From Occultella gossypii (GTDB taxonomy: Bacteria > Actinomycetota > Actinomycetes > Actinomycetales > Beutenbergiaceae), in assembly GCF_019947135.1 (NCBI RefSeq), contig NZ_JAGSHT010000010.1, positions 248,001 through 312,000 of the forward strand: a stretch of 64,000 nt of DNA. Reading direction: 5' to 3'. The notes under the pieces are model-generated. The model ran no database searches, had not been told where the DNA came from, and was given only the letters and a program-made list of their open reading frames with translations. Each line of letters starts with the position of its first letter. The stretch's first letter is position 1. The translations under genes were made by a program, and so were the position numbers. This document shows positions 14,796 to 23,447 of the stretch, in pieces.

Positions 14796-15791
14796 TCACC
14801 GTGCTTGTGTCACCCCCACCGCCGCCGTTGCACCGGCACGCGAGATCCGCGCCTGGGCCGCCGCGGCGACGGCGTCCACGGTCTGCGTCCACGGCGTCGG
14901 CGTGAGGCCGAAGACCTCGGTGGTCTCCTCGTGCGCGGCGACGAACGTGTCGTCGAACTGGTAGAGCATCTCGATGATCTCCCGCATCTGCGGTTGCACC
15001 ATCCCCACGGCACGCAGTGCCAGGCGTGGGATCCGGGAGACCCGTGCGCCGGGCAGACCGGCGGCCTTCGCGACGTCGTCGGCCACCTGCCGGATCGATC
15101 GCGCGGGCGCGCTCGGCACGTGCCAGGCGCGGCCCCAGGCGCGGTCGTCCTCGGCGAGGGTCACGATGGTCCGGGCGATGTCGTCGACCGCGGTCCACGT
15201 GTGCGGGGCGTCCGGATCGCCGACGACGGCGGCGCGCTTGCCCCGCAGGACCGGGTCGACCAGGCGCGGGCCGGCGTGGGCACCCTCGGTGGAGACCACC
15301 TGCGGACCGACGTAGTCCGAGGCACGAAGCTCCAGGGTCCGGATCCGGCCCGCCTCGTACGCCTGGACGAGGTCCGCCCACATCCGAGCCCGAACGGCAC
15401 CCTTGCGGGTGGGCGGGTCGATCGGGGTCCGGGCCGTCATCGGGCTGGAACCCGCGGCGTAGAGGTAGAAGTTGCCGGCGACGGCCAGGACGGCGCCGCT
15501 CGACTCGGCGGCCGCCATGATCGCCTGGTGGATCGGCGGCCAGCCCGTCGCCCACTGCGCGTACGGCAGGTTGACGGCGTTGACGATGACGGACGCGTCA
15601 GCCGTCAGGTCGCTGAGCGAGTCCGCGGAGCGTGAACCGGCCGAGAGGTCCATCGCGACGCGGGTGATCCCGGGCCGCTGCGGTCCGGTCCCCGACCGCG
15701 TGACGACCGTGACCCGGTCACCACGATCGGCGAAGAGTCGGGCCGTGGTCGCACCGATGGGTCCGGCGCCGAGGACAACGATCTGAGCCAT
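14796..15791 (-). CDS. NAD(P)-dependent epimerase/dehydratase-like reductase
   Basis: A 331-residue extended short-chain reductase-like protein. The N-terminus IVVLGAGPIGATTARLFADRGDRVTVVTR is a Rossmann nucleotide site. NFYLYA in the middle and DDIARTIVTLAE near residue 210 fit epimerase/NmrA-type proteins; a classical YxxxK is not obvious. The start at 15791 has a strong ribosome site (GGAGG, 4 nt spacing). It is divergent from a TetR gene, and two operator palindromes sit just before the start, so it is probably the regulator's main target. The substrate is unknown. Confidence 0.82.
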   Translation of the reverse strand: MAQIVVLGAGPIGATTARLFADRGDRVTVVTRSGTGPQRPGITRVAMDLSAGSRSADSLSDLTADASVIVNAVNLPYAQWATGWPPIHQAIMAAAESSGAVLAVAGNFYLYAAGSSPMTARTPIDPPTRKGAVRARMWADLVQAYEAGRIRTLELRASDYVGPQVVSTEGAHAGPRLVDPVLRGKRAAVVGDPDAPHTWTAVDDIARTIVTLAEDDRAWGRAWHVPSAPARSIRQVADDVAKAAGLPGARVSRIPRLALRAVGMVQPQMREIIEMLYQFDDTFVAAHEETTEVFGLTPTPWTQTVDAVAAAAQARISRAGATAAVGVTQAR

Positions 15792-15807
15792 GATTCCTCC
15801 ATTCTGT

Positions 15808-15871
15808 GAACAGTGTTCTCTGTTGCGAACAGTGTTCACCCGGGTAGGCTGGCATGTCAAGAACACTGTTC
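15808..15871. promoter_or_regulatory. three GAACA-N-TGTTC operators between reductase and TetR genes
   Basis: Three 11-bp palindromes lie at 15808-15818, 15827-15837 and 15861-15871; the third is in the reverse orientation (centre C instead of G). Centres are 19 and 34 bp apart. The first two cover the reductase promoter region. The third starts about 10 bp downstream of a TAGGCT hexamer (15845-15850), where TetR transcription should begin. This arrangement fits a TetR repressor controlling itself and the reductase. Confidence 0.75.
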
Positions 15872-15901
15872 ACACTCTTCGACCGGAAGCAGCTCGCGCC
15901 C

Positions 15902-16687
15902 ATGCAGCACGCCCCGTCCGGCCCGCCGGGACCCACGCCGTCGGCCGGCACCGGCCCACGCGGCACGACACCGCGCGAACGGGCCCGCGGGGCGATGATC
16001 GACGACGTCATCACCGTGGCTCGGCGCCAGCTCGGAGAGGTCGGCGCGGCAGGGCTGTCGGTGCGGTCGGTCACCCGGGAACTGGGCATCTCGCCGTCCG
16101 CCGTCTACCGGTACTTCGCGAGCCGCGACCACATCCTCACGGCCCTGCTCGTCGAGGGCTACTCCCGCCTCGGCGCAGCCGTGACCGACGCCGATGACGC
16201 CCTCCCCCCGGATCGGGTGACCACCCGCTGGCACCGGGTCTGGCACAGCACCCGGGACTGGGCCGTGGCCAACCCGCACGAGTACGCGCTGCTCTACGGC
16301 ACGCCCGTGATCGGGTACGCCGCGCCACCGGAGACGGTCGAGCCGGCCACCCGCGTGGTGGTCCGCCTCGCCGAGATTCTCTTCCACGCGGCACGGCGTG
16401 GACTGCTCACCGAGCGCCTCGACCTCAGCGACCCAGCGCCGACCGCGGGCCTGCGGGCGGACGCCGAGGCCCTCATGGCGACGATCCGTGAGCTCGGCGT
16501 GGCCGTCCCGGACGACCTGGACCCGGCCGACCCGCTGCGGGTGGTGAACGCTTGGAGTGAGCTGTTCGGGGCCATCTCGTTCGAGCTGTTCGGTCACTAC
16601 GTCCGCAGCATCACCCGCCACGCCGAGCACCTCGACACGCTCGCTGCCGCCTCCGCCCGTCAGGTCGGGCTACCCGAGCAGGACTGA
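15902..16687 (+). CDS. TetR-family transcriptional regulator
   Basis: A 261-residue regulator. A flexible N-terminus precedes the TetR helix-turn-helix (LSVRSVTRELGISPSAVYRYFASRDHILTALL, about 55-85); the rest is the ligand domain, which resembles the WHG type. The start at 15902 is preferred over an in-frame ATG at 15854, because the promoter hexamer TAGGCT at 15845 puts transcription near 15857 and an operator copy lies at 15861-15871. It is divergent from the reductase gene and is likely to repress it until a small ligand binds. Confidence 0.88.
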   Translation: MQHAPSGPPGPTPSAGTGPRGTTPRERARGAMIDDVITVARRQLGEVGAAGLSVRSVTRELGISPSAVYRYFASRDHILTALLVEGYSRLGAAVTDADDALPPDRVTTRWHRVWHSTRDWAVANPHEYALLYGTPVIGYAAPPETVEPATRVVVRLAEILFHAARRGLLTERLDLSDPAPTAGLRADAEALMATIRELGVAVPDDLDPADPLRVVNAWSELFGAISFELFGHYVRSITRHAEHLDTLAAASARQVGLPEQD

Positions 16688-16738
16688 GGCGGGCACACCT
16701 TCGACGGCGGTGGCCCGCCCGGCGGTTACCCTCACCGG

Positions 16739-17380
16739 GTGAGCACGCTGCTTCTTGCCTCCGCGTCCCCGGCCCGCGCCGCGACCCTGCGCGCCGCCGG
16801 CGTCGAGCCCCTGATCCGAGTCGCCGACGTCGACGAGGACGCGATCCTGGCCGAGCACGCCCGGTCCCGACCGGCCGGCCAACCCGCCGCCACGGTGGCC
16901 GAGGCCGTCCTGATCCTCGCCCGCGCGAAGGCCGAGCACGTCGCCCGCGCGTCCGCCGGAGCAACCACCGCCGACCGGCCGGACGTGATCCTCGGCTGCG
17001 ACTCGCTGCTCGACCTCGACGGCCGCGCACTGGGCAAGCCCGGCACGGCCGAGCGTGCGGTGCGACGCTGGCACCGGATGCGCGGCCGGACCGGCGTGCT
17101 GCACACGGGCCACTGGCTCGTCGGCTCGGACGGACGCAGCGTCGGGAAGGTCTCGAGCACCACCGTCCACTTCGCCGACATCACCGACGCCGAGATCGAG
17201 GCCTACGTGGGTACCGGCGAGCCGCTCCGGGTGGCCGGCGCCTTCACGATCGACGGGCGCGGGGCCGCCTTCATCACCGGGATCGAGGGCGATCACCACG
17301 GCGTCGTCGGGATCAGCCTGCCGCTGCTGCGGACGATGCTGGCCGAGCTCGGGCTGACCTGGACGGACTTCTGGGCGTAG
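16739..17380 (+). CDS. maf: Maf-family nucleoside triphosphate pyrophosphatase
   Basis: A 213-residue Maf protein, which hydrolyses non-canonical or dTTP/UTP nucleotides to the monophosphate and PPi. Family marks are LLLASASPARAATLRAAGV at the N-terminus (S-x-S-PxR), ILGCDSLL (catalytic Asp region), GKPGTAERAVRRWHRMRGR, and GDHHGVVGISLPLL near the end. The start is GTG at 16739; TACCCT (16727-16732) lies 6 nt before it, a leaderless arrangement. In many actinobacteria maf sits between accE and accA3. Here it still precedes accA3 but is separated from accE. Confidence 0.92.
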   Translation: MSTLLLASASPARAATLRAAGVEPLIRVADVDEDAILAEHARSRPAGQPAATVAEAVLILARAKAEHVARASAGATTADRPDVILGCDSLLDLDGRALGKPGTAERAVRRWHRMRGRTGVLHTGHWLVGSDGRSVGKVSSTTVHFADITDAEIEAYVGTGEPLRVAGAFTIDGRGAAFITGIEGDHHGVVGISLPLLRTMLAELGLTWTDFWA

Positions 17381-17451
17381 CCCGGCGCCGGACCTGAAGT
17401 TTGTACCTCTTGCACTACGCCATCCGCGAGCCGGGGCGCAACCTACGGCTC

Positions 17452-17474
17452 CGTTTGTAGAGACTCCACAAACG
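17452..17474. promoter_or_regulatory. 23-bp dyad upstream of accA3
   Basis: A near-perfect inverted repeat: CGTTTGT-A-GAG, central A, CTC-C-ACAAACG, with 10 of 11 pairs matched. It is 169 bp before the accA3 ATG. A one-base centre is too tight for a terminator loop, so it is better read as a protein site. Its 17-bp core (17455-17471) agrees at 14 positions with the site before accD5. A possible promoter, TTGGGC with an 18-bp spacer and TAGCGT, follows downstream. Confidence 0.55.
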
Positions 17475-17643
17475 ACTTGGAGGCGGGTTGCGTCGAAGGA
17501 CAGACTTCTGGGCACCCGGGGGTCGCAATTGGGCACATCGCTGCAGCAGGACTAGCGTGGACCGACGCTGGTGCGCCCGAGGGGCGGTGACCGGCTTGGA
17601 CCACAGGCGTAGCGACGGCGCGCCGACCGAGCGAGGAGAGTGC

Positions 17644-19488
17644 ATGTCGACCAGCGCGGCGACCACCACCCAGATCCAACCGCTGCGCAAGGTGCTCATC
17701 GCCAACCGTGGTGAGATCGCGGTCCGGGTGGCCCGCGCATGTCGGGACGCCGGCATCGCATCCGTCGGCGTGTACGCCGACTCCGACCGCGACGCCCAGC
17801 ACGTCCTGCTCACCGACGAGGCGTTCGCGCTGCACGGGGTCCGCGCCGCGGAGACCTACCTCGACTCGGCCAAGATCCTCGACGTGGCACGCCGATCCGG
17901 CGCGGACGCGATCCACCCCGGGTACGGCTTCCTCTCCGAGAACCCCGATTTCGCCCGCGCGGTGATCGCCGCGGGACTGACCTGGATCGGCCCGCCGCCC
18001 GCCGCGATCGACGCCCTGGGGGACAAGGTCAGCGCCCGGCACATCGCCCAGCGGGCCGGCGCACCGCTCGTGGCCGGCACGCCCGACCCGGTGGCCGACG
18101 CCAGCGAGGTGCATGCCTTCGCCGCCGAGCACGGCCTGCCGGTCGCGATCAAGGCGGCCTTCGGCGGTGGCGGCCGCGGGCTGAAGGTGGCCCGAACCGT
18201 CGAGGAGATCGACGAGCAGTTCGAGTCCGCGGTCCGCGAGGCCACCGCCGCGTTCGGCCGCGGTGAGTGCTTCGTGGAGCGGTTCCTCGACCGGCCCCGG
18301 CACGTCGAGACCCAGTGCCTGGCCGACGAGCACGGCACCGTCGTCGTGGTCTCCACCCGCGACTGCACCCTCCAGCGCCGCCACCAGAAGCTCGTCGAGG
18401 AGGCCCCCGCGCCGTTCCTCACCCCCGAGCAGGACGCCGAGCTCCGGCGGGCGTCCATCGACATCCTCCGCGAGGCCGGCTACCGCGGCGCCGGCACCTG
18501 CGAGTTCCTCATCGGCACCGACGGGACCATCTCCTTCCTCGAGGTGAACACCCGCCTGCAGGTCGAGCACTGCGTCACCGAGGAGATCGCCGGCATCGAC
18601 CTCGTCCGCGAGCAGTTCCGGATCGCGGCCGGTGAGCCGCTGGGCTACACCGAGGTGAGCACGCGCGGCCACTCGTTCGAGTTCCGCATCAACGGCGAGG
18701 ACCCGTTCGGCAACTTCCTGCCCTCCCCCGGCACCATCAACACGCTCCGTTGGCCCAGCGGCCCGGGCGTGCGGGTGGACTCCGGCGTGGTCGGCGGGGA
18801 CGTCATCTCCGGCGCCTTCGACTCCATGCTGGCGAAGGTCATCGTCACCGGCGCGACACGGACCCAGGCCCTGCAGCGAGCCCGCCGGGCCATCGCGGAG
18901 ACCGAGGTCACCGGCATCCCCACGGTCCTGCCGTTCTTCCGCGCGGTGCTCGCCGATGACGACTTCGCGGCGGAGCGCGTCGAGGACTTCCGCGTCCACA
19001 CCACCTGGATCGAGAGCGAGTTCGCCAAGCGCCTCACCCCGCAGGTCGACGGCGACCGCCCCATCCCGGCGGCGGCGCCGACCGCACCCGCCCCGACCGA
19101 GGCGGCCACCGAGCGGGTGGTCGTCGAGGTGGGTGGCAAGCGGCTCGAGGTGGTGTTGCCGGCCGGCCTCAGCTTCGGCGGCGGCGGTCGCGCGCGCAAC
19201 CCGAAGCGTCCGCCGCGCCGTTCCGCGAGTCGCGCGAGCAGCGCGGTCGGTAGTGGCGGCAACGCCCTCGCCAGCCCGATGCAGGGCACGATCGTGAAGG
19301 TCGCGGTGGCCGACGGCGAGATCATCAACGAGGGCGACCTCGTCGTGGTCCTCGAGGCCATGAAGATGGAGCAGCCGCTCGTCGCCCACCGCGCCGGCCG
19401 GGTCCACGGCCTCACGGCCGCCGTCGGCCAGACCATCGGCTCCGGCACCGTGATCTGCCAGATCGACACACTCGACGACAACGCCTGA
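17644..19488 (+). CDS. accA3: acetyl/propionyl-CoA carboxylase alpha subunit (biotin carboxylase plus biotin carrier)
   Basis: A 614-residue alpha subunit. It carboxylates biotin with ATP and bicarbonate and passes the CO2 to the AccD5 carboxyltransferase. Domains in order: biotin carboxylase N domain from [20 protein letters not shown] (about 17); ATP-grasp with [12 protein letters not shown]; biotin carboxylase C domain with [10 protein letters not shown]; a linker rich in Ala/Pro then Arg/Lys; and the biotinyl domain with EAMKMEQP, Lys574 carrying biotin. ATG at 17644 follows AGGAGAG. An operator-like dyad lies upstream at 17452-17474. Confidence 0.96.
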   Translation: MSTSAATTTQIQPLRKVLIANRGEIAVRVARACRDAGIASVGVYADSDRDAQHVLLTDEAFALHGVRAAETYLDSAKILDVARRSGADAIHPGYGFLSENPDFARAVIAAGLTWIGPPPAAIDALGDKVSARHIAQRAGAPLVAGTPDPVADASEVHAFAAEHGLPVAIKAAFGGGGRGLKVARTVEEIDEQFESAVREATAAFGRGECFVERFLDRPRHVETQCLADEHGTVVVVSTRDCTLQRRHQKLVEEAPAPFLTPEQDAELRRASIDILREAGYRGAGTCEFLIGTDGTISFLEVNTRLQVEHCVTEEIAGIDLVREQFRIAAGEPLGYTEVSTRGHSFEFRINGEDPFGNFLPSPGTINTLRWPSGPGVRVDSGVVGGDVISGAFDSMLAKVIVTGATRTQALQRARRAIAETEVTGIPTVLPFFRAVLADDDFAAERVEDFRVHTTWIESEFAKRLTPQVDGDRPIPAAAPTAPAPTEAATERVVVEVGGKRLEVVLPAGLSFGGGGRARNPKRPPRRSASRASSAVGSGGNALASPMQGTIVKVAVADGEIINEGDLVVVLEAMKMEQPLVAHRAGRVHGLTAAVGQTIGSGTVICQIDTLDDNA

Positions 19489-19576
19489 CCCGCCCGTGGC
19501 ACCGCACCCGAGCGGGCCAGGTGCCCGAGCGCTGAGACGCACGGGCGGCCGCGAACCCTCGCCATAGGCTGGCCGG

Positions 19577-20557
19577 GTGACCCACGCGCTGAACCCCGAC
19601 GGCCGCCGTGCCCACGGACCCGCCGACGCGTGGGTCGAGTGCGGCTGCGGGCAGCGCCACTGGGGTACCGCCGGCGCCGCCGGACTGCTCCTCGCCGACG
19701 GCGGTGCCTCCTCGATCGCGCCGCCCACCCGCGTCGTCCTGCAGTTCCGAGCCGCCTGGTCCCACCACGGCGGAACCTGGGGCGTGCCGGGTGGCGCCCT
19801 GGACCCCGACGAGGACTCCCTGACCGGGGCGCTGCGCGAGGCCGAGGAGGAGGCCGGGATCGCCCCCGCCGCCGTCGCTCCGCTGGCCACGTCGGTGCTC
19901 CGGCACCCGGACTGGTCCTACACCACGGTGCTGGGCCGGGCCGTCGCCCCGGTCGACCCCGCCCCGACGGACGCCGAGAGCGCGGACGTCGCCTGGGTCG
20001 ACCTCGACGACGTCACCGACCGGGAGCTGCTGCCCGCCTTCGCGGACGCCTGGCCGAGCCTGGCGCCGCTGCTGCGGGTCCGGCCGGTGCTCGTCGTGGA
20101 CGCCGCGAACGTGGTCGGCTCCCGTCCGGACGGCTGGTGGCGGGACCGGGCCGGGGCCGCCGAACGCCTCGCCCGGGGCCTCTGCGCGATGGCCGCCCGG
20201 GGCGTGCCCGCCGACCTGCTCGGCCTGCCGGCCGACCACTGGTGGCCCGACGTCGTCATGGTGGTCGAGGGCGCCGCGCGTGGGGTGGCGGTGCCCACGG
20301 ACGGCGGCGATCGCTCCTCGGCACCGGGGTCCGGCCCGACGTTCCCAGCGGTGCGGATCGTCGACGCGCCCGGCTCGGGAGATGACGAGATCGTCCGTCA
20401 GGCCACCGCGGCCCGGGCGACGTCAACGGCCATTCCCGGCACCCCCGCCGTCACCGTGGTCACCTCCGACCGCGAGCTGCGTGAGCGCGTGAGCGCGGCC
20501 GGCGCACGGTGGGTCGGCGTGTCCGCGCTGCGCGCGGTGCTCGACGCCGCCGGCTGA
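19577..20557 (+). CDS. Nudix hydrolase fused to a NYN/PIN-like domain
   Basis: A 326-residue two-domain protein. Residues 20-165 are a Nudix domain with a complete Nudix box at 73-95 (GGALDPDED...REAEEEAGI), which hydrolyses nucleoside diphosphates linked to other groups. Residues 172-325 look like a NYN/PIN-type fold: VLVVDAANVVGSRPDGWWRDR with an early Asp, a middle GSGDDEIV, and VTVVTSDRELRERV, giving several Asp residues for a metal site. Such domains are often RNases, though activity is unproven. GTG at 19577 follows TAGGCT by 6 nt, so it is probably leaderless. Confidence 0.82.
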   Translation: MTHALNPDGRRAHGPADAWVECGCGQRHWGTAGAAGLLLADGGASSIAPPTRVVLQFRAAWSHHGGTWGVPGGALDPDEDSLTGALREAEEEAGIAPAAVAPLATSVLRHPDWSYTTVLGRAVAPVDPAPTDAESADVAWVDLDDVTDRELLPAFADAWPSLAPLLRVRPVLVVDAANVVGSRPDGWWRDRAGAAERLARGLCAMAARGVPADLLGLPADHWWPDVVMVVEGAARGVAVPTDGGDRSSAPGSGPTFPAVRIVDAPGSGDDEIVRQATAARATSTAIPGTPAVTVVTSDRELRERVSAAGARWVGVSALRAVLDAAG

Positions 20558-20697
20558 GCCGGCGACTGAGCGCCGCCGACCGAGCCGCACACTGAGCCGG
20601 CGACCGGGCCCGACCACCGACCGCGCCCCGTCGACCGCCGATTCCGCCGACTGAGAGACTTCGTATCCCCGGTGCCTGTCCCCCGTAGGCTGACCCC

Positions 20698-21681
20698 ATG
20701 AGTACACGCACCGCTTGGGGAATCGGACTGGCAACCCTGACCGGGAGCGGCCAGGTGCTGGATGTCTGGTACCCGGCGCCGGGCCTTGGCCCGACGCCTG
20801 CGCAGAGCTCGGGCCCGTACGGAGTGCCTGCGAACCTCGCGGCGCTCGCGGTGATCGACCCGGACCGCGGCACCCGCCAGGTGATCCGCCACGTGACCAC
20901 CGATCTGGATGCTCCGCCGTCGGACACTGCGGACGCCTACCTGCGCCTGCACCTGCTCTCGCACCGGCTCGTGGAGCCGAACACGATCAACCTGGACGGC
21001 ATCTTCGGGGTCCTGCCGAACGTCGTCTGGACGTCGGCCGGTCCGTGCGCGGTCGACGACTTCGAACAGACCCGGCTCCGGCTGCGAGCGGCCACGAAGG
21101 GCGCCCACATCCAGGTCTACGGCGTGGACAAGTTCCCCCGGATGACCGACTACGTGCTGCCCGCCGGCGTGCGGATCGCGGACGCGGACCGGGTCCGGCT
21201 CGGCGCCCACCTGGCCGAGGGCACCACGGTGATGCACGAGGGGTTCGTGAACTTCAACGCGGGCACCCTCGGCACCTCGATGGTCGAGGGCCGCATCTCC
21301 CAGGGCGTCGTGGTCGGCGAGGGGACGGACATCGGTGGCGGCGCCTCGATCATGGGTACCCTCTCCGGCGGCGGCTCCGTGCGCGTGTCCATCGGCGCCC
21401 GGTGCCTGCTCGGCGCGAACGCCGGGCTCGGCATCTCCCTCGGCGACGACTGCATCATCGAGGCCGGACTGTACGTCACCGCTGGCACGAAGGTGACCTT
21501 GATCGACGACACTGCCGACGCGGACGGCTCTGCGGGCTCTGCCCCACGGATCGTCAGCGCCCGCGAGCTGTCCGGCACCTCCAACCTGCTGTTCCGGCGC
21601 AACTCCACCACCGGCGCGGTGGAGGCCTTCGAGCGCTCCGGCTCCGGCATCGCCCTCAACGCCGCGCTGCACACGCAGTAG
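20698..21681 (+). CDS. dapD: 2,3,4,5-tetrahydropyridine-2,6-dicarboxylate N-succinyltransferase
   Basis: A 327-residue DapD of the actinobacterial type. It succinylates tetrahydrodipicolinate in the lysine/diaminopimelate pathway. The left-handed beta-helix is seen as hexapeptide repeats ([54 protein letters not shown]), with [20 protein letters not shown] after them. TAGGCT (20686-20691) is 6 nt before the ATG, so the mRNA is probably leaderless. The next enzyme of the pathway, dapC, is 4 kb downstream on the other strand. Confidence 0.95.
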   Translation: MSTRTAWGIGLATLTGSGQVLDVWYPAPGLGPTPAQSSGPYGVPANLAALAVIDPDRGTRQVIRHVTTDLDAPPSDTADAYLRLHLLSHRLVEPNTINLDGIFGVLPNVVWTSAGPCAVDDFEQTRLRLRAATKGAHIQVYGVDKFPRMTDYVLPAGVRIADADRVRLGAHLAEGTTVMHEGFVNFNAGTLGTSMVEGRISQGVVVGEGTDIGGGASIMGTLSGGGSVRVSIGARCLLGANAGLGISLGDDCIIEAGLYVTAGTKVTLIDDTADADGSAGSAPRIVSARELSGTSNLLFRRNSTTGAVEAFERSGSGIALNAALHTQ

Positions 21682-21689
21682 GACCGGCG

Positions 21690-22592
21690 GTGCCCGAACG
21701 CCGTCGACGCCGCCCGTGGCGGGTTGCCCTGGCCGTCCTGGCCACCCTCGGGCTGATCATCGCCGCCGTGAACGTGGTGCAGACCGTGCTGCGCACCCCG
21801 ACCCCACCGCTGGTGCAGCGCTGCATCGCCACCGATGGGCAGGACTCGGTCGCCCTCGACCCCGAGCAGGCGGCCTACGCGGCGCTGATCTCCGCGATCG
21901 CCACCGAACGTGGCCTGCCGGCACGCGCCGTCACGATCGGGCTGGCCACCGCCATGCAGGAGTCCCGGCTCGCGAACCTCGACTACGGCGACCGGGACTC
22001 GCTCGGGCTCTTCCAGCAGCGTCCCTCGCAGGGCTGGGGCACGATCGAGCAGGTGACCGACCCGGTCCACGCCACGAACGCCTTCTATGACGCCCTCGTC
22101 CGCGTGCCGGACTACGAGAGCCTCGAGATCACGGTCGCCGCGCAGGAGGTGCAGCGCTCGGGGTTCCCGGACGCTTACGCCCAGCACGAGCAGCTCGCGC
22201 GGCTGTTCGCGTCCTCGTTGACCGGGCACTCCTCCGCCGCCCTGGTGTGCCGTCTTGCCGAGCCCGACGCAGCCACGACCGCCGCGCTGCCCGCGACGCT
22301 GACGACCCGCCTCGCCCGGGACCTGCCCAGCGTCGTCATGGTCGCCTCCGGCACCGACCACCTGCTCGAGGTCCAGGCGCTGACGCCCGACGGCGGAGCG
22401 GACTCCCTCGACCGGCTCGCCTGGGCGGTGGCCCAGTGGGCCGTCGCGACCGCCCACGAGACCGGTGTCGGTGAGGTGGTCGTGTCCGGGCAGCACTGGG
22501 TCCGCGCGGACGGCGGCCGGGCCGCCTGGGCGCCGCTGCCCGACGGCGCCGTCGGCGTCGACGACCCGGTGGGTACCGTCCGGCTCCGCTGA
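21690..22592 (+). CDS. membrane-anchored lysozyme-fold-like protein
   Basis: A 300-residue protein starting at GTG 21690, 8 bp after dapD. A basic start and one helix (about 11-31) anchor it, leaving the rest outside. Residues 60-150 (ATAMQESRLANLDYGDRDSLGLFQQRPSQGWGT) resemble lysozyme-fold domains: a glutamate in MQES followed by a GLFQQRPSQGWG loop. Proteins of this kind are common in actinobacteria and are sometimes mislabelled heavy-metal transporters. Whether it cuts peptidoglycan is not known. It is likely co-transcribed with dapD. Confidence 0.75.
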   Translation: MPERRRRRPWRVALAVLATLGLIIAAVNVVQTVLRTPTPPLVQRCIATDGQDSVALDPEQAAYAALISAIATERGLPARAVTIGLATAMQESRLANLDYGDRDSLGLFQQRPSQGWGTIEQVTDPVHATNAFYDALVRVPDYESLEITVAAQEVQRSGFPDAYAQHEQLARLFASSLTGHSSAALVCRLAEPDAATTAALPATLTTRLARDLPSVVMVASGTDHLLEVQALTPDGGADSLDRLAWAVAQWAVATAHETGVGEVVVSGQHWVRADGGRAAWAPLPDGAVGVDDPVGTVRLR

Positions 22593-22649
22593 CGTCCGCC
22601 GGCGGTACCTGGGACCGGTAGCAGTGGCCCGGTCGCGAGGATCTGGGTC

Positions 22650-23444
22650 ATGAACTCCGTGATGAAGAAGGTCCTCGTCCTCGTCGGCGTGATCGTTGTC
22701 CTGGTGCTCGCCCTCGTCGTCGTCATGGGCGTCTGGGGTGATCAGCTCTTCGACGCCCTGCCTGCCTCGGCCCGCCGGGCCCGCCGGCTCGCCTGGGTCG
22801 CGATCCCGGTCCTGATCGCGGTGTTCGGTGCCACCCTGCGCGGGCCGCTCATGCGCTGGATCATGAGGGATGAGAACGCCACCGCCGACTCGGGCATCGC
22901 CGTCGGCCGGGTGGTCTCCCTCAACCGGACCGCCCTGAGCGTCAACGACGTCCCGCAGCAGCGCCTCGTGCTCGACGTCGAGACCCCGGACGGCGGCCGG
23001 TTCCGCTCCCAGGCGACGCAGCTGATCCCCGAGCACGAGTTGGGCGCCTTCGAGCCCGGCGCCCTGCTCCCGGTCCGCTACCGGCCCGGGCGCACCAGGT
23101 CCGTCTCCCTGATCGCCGACTCCTCCGACGCCGCCCAGGCGGCGCTGAACGACTACCTGGTCGGCAAGGGACTCATCACCCCCCAGGACCTGGACGTCGC
23201 CCGCCGGGGCGTGCGCACGTCCGCGGTGGTGACGGCGGCCACGCCCACCGGGCAGGTCCGCGACGGGCACACCCAGCTTCAGCTCGACGTCCTGGTGGCC
23301 CGTCCGGACGGATCCCAGTACCCGGTCACGCAACGGCTCTTCGTGCCGGCGTCGCAGCTGTCGCGGGTGCACGTCGGCTCCCGGGTGGCCACATTCGTCC
23401 TGCCCGAGGACGAACAGCGGGTCAGCGTCGGACTGGCGGTCTGA
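22650..23444 (+). CDS. membrane protein with two beta-rich repeats (first of tandem pair)
   Basis: A 264-residue protein: two membrane helices (about 6-30 and 46-64), then two related modules of about 75 residues. Each has strands, a D/RPDGxx(F/Y) turn and a P-LxxVxxGxxxxVxxxP end (ETPDGGRFRSQATQLIPEHELGAFEPGALLPVRYRP and RPDGSQYPVTQRLFVPASQLSRVHVGSRVATFVLP). The fold recalls DUF3592/OB-like membrane proteins. The gene is followed after 3 bp by a paralogue, and the two are surely one operon. The function is unknown. Confidence 0.8.
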   Translation: MNSVMKKVLVLVGVIVVLVLALVVVMGVWGDQLFDALPASARRARRLAWVAIPVLIAVFGATLRGPLMRWIMRDENATADSGIAVGRVVSLNRTALSVNDVPQQRLVLDVETPDGGRFRSQATQLIPEHELGAFEPGALLPVRYRPGRTRSVSLIADSSDAAQAALNDYLVGKGLITPQDLDVARRGVRTSAVVTAATPTGQVRDGHTQLQLDVLVARPDGSQYPVTQRLFVPASQLSRVHVGSRVATFVLPEDEQRVSVGLAV

Positions 23445-23447
23445 GTC

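Noticed and set aside
15854-15901. Longer start of the TetR gene at ATG 15854
   Set aside because: The likely transcription start is near 15857 and an operator copy overlaps 15861-15871, so a start at 15902 is preferred.
17443-19890. 815-codon minus-strand frame opposite accA3 and the Nudix gene
   Set aside because: It spans two well-supported plus-strand genes and a promoter region; a shadow of biased codon use.
20549-20563. Palindrome GCCGGCTGAGCCGGC over the stop of the Nudix gene as a terminator
   Set aside because: A one-base centre leaves no loop without opening the stem, and it lies within GC-rich simple sequence (repeated CTGAGCCGGCGA). The dapD promoter follows at once.
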